Shown: piece by piece, positions 4,780-10,458 of the stretch | Numbering within the stretch: position 1 is the stretch's first letter | Layout: each line of letters opens with the position of its first letter | Assembly: GCA_016234205.1 (NCBI GenBank) | Contig: JACRGN010000360.1 | Coordinates: forward strand, 1 to 10,458 | DNA: 10,458 nt | Reading direction: 5' to 3' | Origin: Nitrospinota bacterium | GTDB taxonomy: Bacteria; Nitrospinota; Nitrospinia; UBA9942 | The notes under the pieces: generated by a model | Database searches by the model: none | What the model was told of the DNA's origin: nothing | What the model saw: the letters and a program-made list of their open reading frames with translations, nothing else | Program-made: the position numbers and the translations under genes

Positions 4780-6264
4780 ATGCAAAAAAAAATAGTAATA
4801 ATCGGCGGGGGTATATCGGGACTTGCCACTGCATACAGCCTTGAAGAGAGGGCTGAAAGGGAAGGGAAATCTGTTTCCATAACCTTACTTGAAAAGAAAA
4901 ATCAGATTGGCGGTAATATCCTGACTGAAAGGGTAGGGGATTTCCTCATTGAAGGTGGACCCGACTGTTTCCTTTCTGAGAAGCCGTGGGCAATTCAACT
5001 CTGTGAGAGGCTTGGAATGAGGGAGAGTCTCCTCCGCACAAATGACGAATTCAGAAAGACTTACATCCTGTGGAATGGACATCTGTACGAACTGCCAGAG
5101 GGTGTGATATTGATGATACCGACCGAAATCTTTCCCCTATTAAAGAGTAATCTGATATCTCTTTCAGGCAAGATAAGGATGGGGATGGAGTTGTTCATAC
5201 CAAAAAAGGAATCAAGTGATGATGAGAGCCTTTCCCAGTTTGTCCGCCGCCGTCTTGGTCAGGAAGCCCTTGATAAGATTGCAGCCCCTCTTGTAGCAGG
5301 TGTCCACGCTGAAGACCCTGATACCATGAGTGTCAAGAGCCGGTTTCCGAGGTTTGTTCAAATGGAGGAAGAATATGGAAGCCTTATAAAAGGGATGATT
5401 GCTAAAAGGAGAGAGATGAGGATGGCTGGAAGTAAAGGAAATAAGCCTAAATACACGATGTTCATGACACTTAAAGATGGTCTCTCTGAGATGCCTGCAA
5501 CAATTGTCCAAAATCTTAAATCAACAGAGATTCTTACAAATAAAGAGGTATTGAGTGTAGATAAAGTTTCAAGTAATGTCATTCTGAGTGAAGCGAAGAA
5601 TCTAAACCATGTAGTGAGCGAAGCGAAACTAATGAAACATAAATATAAAGTATCTTTAAAAAACGGAGAGGTTTTAGATGCAGACACTGTAGTTTTTGCC
5701 TCCCCCTCCTATGAAACAGCCAGGCTATTGACAGGGATTGATGATTCTATATCTGACCTCTTAAATAAGATTCCTTATACATCCACAGCCACTGTATCCC
5801 TCGCCTTTAAGAAGGATAGCATTTTCCATCCAATGAATGGGTTTGGATTTCTTGTGCCGAGTCAGGAGAAGAGGAGAATAACAGGTGCAACATGGGTATC
5901 AAGAAAATTCTCATACAGGTCGCCTGATGACTCTGTCTTAATCAGGTGTTTTATTGGAGGCTCCCATAATGAGAAGCTAATTTTCCTTAATGATAAAGAT
6001 ATGATAGAGATGGTAAAAAGGGAGTTGAGGGATATTATGGGTATTACATCAGAGCCTCTGCTGACCCGAATCTATAGATGGGAAAGGGCAATGCCGCAAT
6101 ACACCATCGGGCATGAAGGGAGGCTGTCAATCCTTGATAAGAAGTTATCAGAATATCCCGGCATATTTCTTACAGGCAGTTCATACAGGGGTAGCGGTAT
6201 AAGCGAGTGTATAAAGGATGGTCAGCTTACTGCCGAATCTGTCTTAAAATACTTGAATTTATAG
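4780..6264 (+). CDS. hemY: Protoporphyrinogen/coproporphyrinogen oxidase, HemY-type flavoprotein
   Basis: This FAD enzyme (also named hemG or cgoX in different schemes) removes six electrons from a porphyrinogen late in haem synthesis. The 494-residue protein opens with the dinucleotide-binding motif IVIIGGGISGLATAY (5-19), then IEGGPDCFLSEKPWA near residue 57, AAPLVAGVHAEDPD in the middle, and closes with the FAD-contacting FLTGSSYRGSGISECI around 463-478. Residues 267-284 (VILSEAKNL, NHV, VSEAKL) are foreign to the family: they are encoded by a repeat element and extend a loop before the strand KYKVSLKNGE. The ATG at 4780 fits the family N-terminus, but no Shine-Dalgarno is visible; a palindrome ends 11 bp upstream. 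No other haem gene is in the window. Substrate choice (proto- versus copro-porphyrinogen) cannot be told from the sequence. Confidence 0.92.
   Translation: MQKKIVIIGGGISGLATAYSLEERAEREGKSVSITLLEKKNQIGGNILTERVGDFLIEGGPDCFLSEKPWAIQLCERLGMRESLLRTNDEFRKTYILWNGHLYELPEGVILMIPTEIFPLLKSNLISLSGKIRMGMELFIPKKESSDDESLSQFVRRRLGQEALDKIAAPLVAGVHAEDPDTMSVKSRFPRFVQMEEEYGSLIKGMIAKRREMRMAGSKGNKPKYTMFMTLKDGLSEMPATIVQNLKSTEILTNKEVLSVDKVSSNVILSEAKNLNHVVSEAKLMKHKYKVSLKNGEVLDADTVVFASPSYETARLLTGIDDSISDLLNKIPYTSTATVSLAFKKDSIFHPMNGFGFLVPSQEKRRITGATWVSRKFSYRSPDDSVLIRCFIGGSHNEKLIFLNDKDMIEMVKRELRDIMGITSEPLLTRIYRWERAMPQYTIGHEGRLSILDKKLSEYPGIFLTGSSYRGSGISECIKDGQLTAESVLKYLNL
5578..5630 (+). repeat. Repeat element inserted in frame within hemY
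   Basis: Positions 5578-5603 read gtcattctga, then gtgaagcga, then agaatct. The spacer element at 9529-9554 has the same first 10 and last 7 bases with a different 9-base middle. A second, degenerate copy (gtgagcgaagcgaaact) follows at 5614-5630. The unit is read in its only stop-free frame on this strand: shifting by one gives tca ttc tga, and by two gives cat tct gag tga. Confidence 0.8.
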
Positions 6265-6281
6265 AGAAAAGTTATATAATT

Positions 6282-6450
6282 CACCGCAGAGGCACGGAGA
6301 CACAGAGGAAAACAATAAGGAGAAATAGGGAAATTTAAGAAAAGATGAATGAAAAATATATTTTACCTTTTTTCCATCTCTCCCTCTTCTCCCTTTCTCC
6401 TTAATCTTTTTTTCTTTTGTCTCTCTCAGTGCCTCAGTGTCTCAGTGGTT
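6282..6450. repeat. Nested intergenic stem-loop between hemY and the kinase gene
   Basis: Outer arms 6282-6308 (caccgcagaggcacggagac, then acagagg) and 6421-6450 (ctctctcagtgcctcagtgt, then ctcagtggtt) are inverted copies of three degenerate 8-9 nt words. Inside them, 6314-6332 (aataaggagaaatagggaa) pairs with 6389-6405 (ctccctttctccttaat). This is the second nested case in the window, with word families different from those at 203-411. The rest of the 227-bp spacer shows nothing I can name. Confidence 0.75.
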
Positions 6451-6491
6451 AAAATTAAGTTTTTTCCTTGAAATATGGGGTAAAATACTGA

Positions 6492-9400
6492 ATGAAAAAA
6501 ATTCATTTATCTCTCCTACAAAAAACATTTCTTGCCGTAATAGCGGTATTCCTGCCTTTAATAGTCGCATTTGTTTACAACTATAACATAAACAGAAAGA
6601 TTTTAATGGGACATGCCCTTGAGGATTTAAGCAGCCAGGCATTTGTTTATGAGGAGGTTGTATCTCAGTTTCTTGAAAAATCAATGAACCGCGTGCAGGA
6701 TTTTTCAAGTGACGGTGTCATAAGAAACGGAACCCAGAGTATCCTTGAAGGACAGCAGTCTGCTGTTAAGAACCTCAGCGATTATATTTTAAAAAACAAG
6801 CTGATTATAGATAAGTCAATTCATACCATAAGCATTATTTCCCCTGACGGGAGAGTCCTGACATCCACAGACCCCTCTGCAGTGGGAAGTGATTTGTCAG
6901 GGGAGGAATTTTTTAAGGAAGGGAAAGACATGGTAAGTATAGCTGAAAAAAGGATAGCCGCTCCAGAACTGCCAGAAATTGTAGCCTCAGCCCCTCTCTT
7001 AAACATTTCAACAGGGAGACCTATCGGAGTTATTGCCAATTTTATTCGTATATCGGAATTAAACTCAATACTTGAAAGAATTGAAACAGAGGAATATGAG
7101 GGCGAAAAAAGGATAACCGAGGTAGAACTGAAAAGACATCTAATAAAGATATATCTGGTCAACAGGGAAAAAAGATTAATCAGCAAGCCTTCAATTGTCA
7201 AGGATATAGAATTAAATCACATAATAAATATTCTGCCAGTTAAGAAGGCACTGGAATCAAATGAGGAATTTTCAGGTTTCTATGATAACTACAGAAAAAT
7301 AAGGGTTGCAGGTGCATCGGAGTATCTGCCTGAAATGAAATGGGTATTAATTATGGAAGAGGATATTGATGATATCATTGCCCATACATGGATAATAGGA
7401 AGGAATATGATGATAACTGCTTCTATCGTCATTGGAATAATTATTGTAATGTTTATCATCTTTTTTAAGAATGTTGTTATACGAATAAAGAGGGTCTCGG
7501 CTGCTGCAGAAGATATTGCAAGGGGTAGATATGAGATTGCTATCCCTATTCAGGAAGAGGACGAGATAGGTATTCTTTCAAGGTCTTTTAACAGGATGGC
7601 ATCTGAGATTAACAGGAGGACTAACGAGCTTGAAGAGAGCGGAAAGAAGCTGAAAGAGGCACAGCATATAGCAAGGCTCGGAAACTGGGAGTGGGACATA
7701 GTTAAAGATAAGCTTTACTGGTCAGATGAGATTTACAATATCTTTGGCGTAGAGTTAGATAAATTTGAAGACAGCAGATTTTTAAAGTTTGTCCATCCTG
7801 ATGACAGGGAGTTTGTTAAGAATGCTGTCAATGATGCACTGGACAATAAAAAACCATACTCCATTGACTATAGAATCGTTCTTAAAGGAGGAGGAGAGAA
7901 GTTTATCCACGAACAGGGTGTGGTTGCTTTAAATAGCACAGGTGAGCCTGTCCGTATGGCCGGGACAATTCAGGATATTACTGAGCGGAAGATACTGGAA
8001 AAGTCGCAGCTTGAACTACAGCAGAGATATGAAGAACTGATAAACAGCCTCAATGCTGGAGTTTTCAAGATTGATACTGATGGTAAGATGATTGAGGTTA
8101 ATAAAGCATGTGTGATGATGGCTGAGGCTGATTCAAGAGAGGAGTTTTTAAAACACAATGTCCTTGATTTATTGGAAAATAAGGGCAAACTTAAGGAAAT
8201 AATTGATAAGTTATTAAAGGGTGAATCTGTGGTAGATGAAGAGATTCCATTTATTACAATAAAGGGAAATAAAATCTGGACATCTGTTTCAACTGTATTA
8301 AAAAAAGGCGATAATGGTAATATCTATTTGGAGGGTATTATTGAGGAAATAACAGAGAAAAAGAGGCTTGAAGACCAGTTAAGGCATTCCCAGAAAATGG
8401 AGTCGGTGGGGATACTTGCAGGAGGTCTTGCCCATGACTTTAATAATATTCTGTCTGCGATAATGAATTACGGAAACCTTTTGATTATGAAAAAAGGGGG
8501 GGATGAAACTACAAAAAAATTTGCAGAGCAGATAATTTTAGCCTCAGAGAAAGGTGCAAACCTGACAAGGGGGATACTTGCATTCAGCAGAAAACAGGTG
8601 ATGAATTTGCAGGTGATGGATTTAAATGAACTTGTTCAAAAGATTGAAAAGATATTATTAAGATTGATTGGTGAAGATATAGAGTTGAAGGTAAATCTTA
8701 CAGATAAAACCTTGACAGTGAATATAGACGAGATACAGATAGACCAGATTTTAATGAATCTCGCAACAAATGCGAGAGACGCTATGCAGAAGGGCGGGAC
8801 TATAACTATAAGTACAGATATAGCACAGATTGATTCTGAATTTATAAGAGAGTTTGGTTATGGTGAGTTAGGGAAATATGCCTTAATCAGTTTTTCTGAT
8901 AATGGAGTCGGCATGGATGAGGGGACGAGGAAAAAGATCTTTGAGCCGTTCTTTACTACAAAAGGGGTAGGGAAGGGGACAGGGCTTGGGTTGTCAATGT
9001 CATATGGTATTGTTAAACAGCACAACGGTTATATAAATGTATTTAGTGAGCCGAATAAAGGCACTGAATTTAAAATATATCTGCCGTTATCAGGCCAAAG
9101 TGTTTCTATAAGAAAAACAGTAAAAGTTTCCACCCCTATTAGAGGGAGTGAGACAGTTCTTCTTGCTGAGGATAATTCACTTGTAAGAGAGACTGCGAAG
9201 GCAATACTTGAAGAATATGGATATAAGGTCATTGAGGCTGTAGATGGGGAGGATGCAGTCCAAAAGTTCGTTAAGAATAAGGATAGAATTAAGCTAATCA
9301 TCTCGGATATGATAATGCCCAAAATGAGCGGGAAAGAGGCTTATGAAGAGATTAAAAAAATAAGTCCTGGCATGAAAATCCTTTTTATAAGCGGATATGC

Positions 9401-9518
9401 CCCGGATTTATTGAAGGTTAAGGCTCTCCATGAAGACGGGATGAATTTTATATCAAAACCTGTTGTTCCTGATAATTTGTTAAGAAAGGTGAGAGAGGTG
9501 ATAGACAGCAAAGATTAA
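6492..9518 (+). CDS. Hybrid sensor histidine kinase (Cache-HAMP-PAS-PAS-HisKA-HATPase-REC)
   Basis: A membrane sensor of 1008 residues. Order of parts: membrane segment about 10-30; extracytoplasmic region about 31-297 that looks like a double Cache sensor (ISPDGRVLTSTDPSAVGSDL); second membrane segment about 299-324; HAMP about 325-378 (AEDIARGRYEIAIP, DEIGILSRSFNRM); PAS with PAC about 390-500 (GNWEWDI at 397-403, ending GTIQDITERK); second PAS about 508-622; HisKA with the phospho-acceptor H648 in GLAHDFNN; HATPase with NLATNARD at 756-763, DNGVGMD from 803 and GKGTGLGL at 827-834; and a receiver about 888-1005 with E893/D894, phospho-acceptor D939 (SDMIMP) and K989. All catalytic residues are present. 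The ATG at 6492 is preceded by gggg 11 nt upstream. No cognate regulator is adjacent, and the ligand cannot be inferred. It converges with the ligase gene. Confidence 0.93.
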   Translation: MKKIHLSLLQKTFLAVIAVFLPLIVAFVYNYNINRKILMGHALEDLSSQAFVYEEVVSQFLEKSMNRVQDFSSDGVIRNGTQSILEGQQSAVKNLSDYILKNKLIIDKSIHTISIISPDGRVLTSTDPSAVGSDLSGEEFFKEGKDMVSIAEKRIAAPELPEIVASAPLLNISTGRPIGVIANFIRISELNSILERIETEEYEGEKRITEVELKRHLIKIYLVNREKRLISKPSIVKDIELNHIINILPVKKALESNEEFSGFYDNYRKIRVAGASEYLPEMKWVLIMEEDIDDIIAHTWIIGRNMMITASIVIGIIIVMFIIFFKNVVIRIKRVSAAAEDIARGRYEIAIPIQEEDEIGILSRSFNRMASEINRRTNELEESGKKLKEAQHIARLGNWEWDIVKDKLYWSDEIYNIFGVELDKFEDSRFLKFVHPDDREFVKNAVNDALDNKKPYSIDYRIVLKGGGEKFIHEQGVVALNSTGEPVRMAGTIQDITERKILEKSQLELQQRYEELINSLNAGVFKIDTDGKMIEVNKACVMMAEADSREEFLKHNVLDLLENKGKLKEIIDKLLKGESVVDEEIPFITIKGNKIWTSVSTVLKKGDNGNIYLEGIIEEITEKKRLEDQLRHSQKMESVGILAGGLAHDFNNILSAIMNYGNLLIMKKGGDETTKKFAEQIILASEKGANLTRGILAFSRKQVMNLQVMDLNELVQKIEKILLRLIGEDIELKVNLTDKTLTVNIDEIQIDQILMNLATNARDAMQKGGTITISTDIAQIDSEFIREFGYGELGKYALISFSDNGVGMDEGTRKKIFEPFFTTKGVGKGTGLGLSMSYGIVKQHNGYINVFSEPNKGTEFKIYLPLSGQSVSIRKTVKVSTPIRGSETVLLAEDNSLVRETAKAILEEYGYKVIEAVDGEDAVQKFVKNKDRIKLIISDMIMPKMSGKEAYEEIKKISPGMKILFISGYAPDLLKVKALHEDGMNFISKPVVPDNLLRKVREVIDSKD

Positions 9519-9527
9519 CCCTTAGAG

Positions 9528-9674
9528 TGTCATTCTGAACTTGTTTCAGAATCTATTTAGAGCCTGTTGCATTAATATGAGACCCTTCGCCCCCACACCT
9601 ATTTTCGTAGTTGATGATGTCCATTTAGGACGACTCAACTCTCGCAGGAATAGGTGTGGGGGCTCAGGGTGACA
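9528..9674. repeat. Long hairpin element between convergent genes
   Basis: The outer ends 9528-9538 (tgtcattctga) and 9664-9674 (tcagggtgaca) pair at all 11 positions if two G-U pairs are allowed. Within lies a perfect 15-bp inverted repeat, 9589-9603 (gcccccacacctatt) with 9649-9663. Its loop contains a further hairpin: agttga 9609-9614 with tcaact 9635-9640 and gtcc 9619-9622 with ggac 9628-9631. The left end includes the 26-nt unit 9529-9554 related to the one inside hemY. The element fills nearly the whole gap between the kinase and ligase genes and may act as a two-way terminator, although there is no T-run. Confidence 0.85.
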
Positions 9675-10458
9675 AATTGGCACTTTTTTCATCTTCTCGT
9701 AATACCTTTTTAAGAATCTTTCCTATAAGGCTCTTTGGAAGCTCTTTTCTGAATTCAACCTTTTTAGGCATCTTATACTTTGTCAGATTAGCCTTGCAAT
9801 AACTGATAATCTCATCTTCATCAACAGATTCTCCATCCTTTAATACAATAAACGCCTTAGGTATATCACTAATGGATTTATAAGGTATGCCAATTACAGC
9901 AGACTCCTTCACCTTTGGGTGTTTGTTTAAGACCTCCTCAATCTCCCTCGGATATATATTGTAGCCACCTGAGATTATCATCTCCTTTTTCCTGTCAACA
10001 ATATAGAAATATCCATCCTCATCCATTCTCCCTATATCGCCAGTGAAGAGCCAGCCATTTTTTAAAATCATTTCTGTTTCCTTCTCATTCTCCCAATATC
10101 CCTTCATAATCTGAGGTCCCTTTATTGCAATCTCTCCTATTTCACCTGTCTGAAGCTCTGCCCCTGTTATCAAGTCAACAATACTGCATTCAGTGTCAGG
10201 CAATGGAATGCCTATACTGCCAAATTTTCTCTCTCCGTATATAGGATTGCAGTGTGTTACAGGGGATGCCTCAGTAAGTCCGTAACCTTCTATAACCTTT
10301 ACATCTGTCAGTGTCTCAAATCTTACTGCCATGTCATGAGGGAGTGGTGCTGCCCCACTTACACAGAATTTCATAGATGACAGAATATATTTCTTCTCAT
10401 GCCTTAACTCACCATTTATGGCTGAGAACATTGCAGGGACACCTATAAATATACTTGC
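9664..10458 (-). CDS. Long-chain fatty-acid-CoA ligase (AMP-forming), C-terminal half (partial)
   Basis: The gene continues past the right edge; 264 residues are visible, about half of a typical 510-560-residue enzyme. Such ligases form an acyl-adenylate and then an acyl-CoA. In the visible part, counted from the edge, I see KFCVSGAAPLP, the adenylate motif YGLTEASPVTH at 59-69, WLFTGDIGRMDEDGYF with the ATP-ribose aspartate D141, the hinge VDRKKEMIISGGYNIYP starting at 154, and the C-terminal GKILKKVLR with catalytic K247. The frame is open through the edge (ASIFIGVPAMFSAI), so the methionine at 10431 is internal. The last three codons and the TGA stop (LSP-stop) fall in the end of the hairpin element at 9528-9674. 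It resembles FadD-type enzymes, but related acyl-activating enzymes cannot be excluded, so no symbol is given. Confidence 0.9.
   Translation of the reverse strand, partial: ASIFIGVPAMFSAINGELRHEKKYILSSMKFCVSGAAPLPHDMAVRFETLTDVKVIEGYGLTEASPVTHCNPIYGERKFGSIGIPLPDTECSIVDLITGAELQTGEIGEIAIKGPQIMKGYWENEKETEMILKNGWLFTGDIGRMDEDGYFYIVDRKKEMIISGGYNIYPREIEEVLNKHPKVKESAVIGIPYKSISDIPKAFIVLKDGESVDEDEIISYCKANLTKYKMPKKVEFRKELPKSLIGKILKKVLREDEKSANLSP

Noticed and set aside
6442..6708. 88-codon minus-strand open frame over the kinase start
   Set aside because: It overlaps the repeat arm and the antisense of the kinase N-terminus, with no family features or ribosome-binding site of note.
10429..10431. Methionine at 10431 as the start of the ligase gene
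   Set aside because: The frame continues open to the window edge with family-typical sequence (ASIFIGVPAMFSAI), and the N-terminal half of the enzyme is missing, so the gene is cut by the window.

Overview
The window comes from a low-GC (roughly 40% by eye) bacterial chromosome. It holds the end of an arginine-biosynthesis and translation gene block, a haem gene, a large sensor kinase and part of an acyl-CoA ligase. The order argC-argJ-rpsB-tsf-pyrH-frr, an oxygen-dependent-type HemY, a short Thermus-like EF-Ts and a PAS/Cache hybrid kinase suggest an uncultured Gram-negative lineage of the Nitrospirota/Desulfobacterota type. That placement is inference from gene order and protein style; nothing here fixes the taxon.

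Layout. 1-161: last 52 codons of argC. 162-417: spacer filled by repeat arms and a nested stem-loop. 418-1626: argJ. 1627-1731: the only operon spacer without a repeat; it has a plausible promoter and a strong ribosome-binding site. 1732-2523 rpsB, 2607-3203 tsf, 3204-3923 pyrH (TTG start abutting the tsf stop) and 4012-4467 frr, with palindromes in the rpsB-tsf and pyrH-frr gaps. 4468-4779: 312 bp with three consecutive, unrelated palindromes and no gene. 4780-6264: hemY, carrying an in-frame repeat insertion. 6265-6491: another nested palindrome. 6492-9518: hybrid histidine kinase. 9519-9663: convergent spacer, almost entirely one long hairpin. 9664-10458, minus strand: C-terminal half of a long-chain acyl-CoA synthetase running off the window.

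How the genes work together. argC and argJ act in the acetylated arginine pathway. rpsB, tsf, pyrH and frr are the widely conserved S2 / EF-Ts / UMP kinase / ribosome recycling cluster. HemY performs a late oxidation in haem synthesis. The kinase has no partner regulator in view and probably signals through its own receiver domain or a distant protein. The ligase activates fatty acids.

The remarkable part is between and inside the genes. Every spacer longer than about 60 bp, except the rpsB leader, is built from stem-loops whose arms are degenerate short tandem words (about 7-10 nt), with a different word family at nearly every site. One element sits in frame inside hemY, one supplies the stop codon of the ligase gene, and others abut the starts of argJ, frr and hemY. 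Separately, frr encodes a 151-residue protein that lacks about 34 residues of the last helix region of RRF, yet ends in a normal-looking RRF terminus, right beside the densest repeat block.
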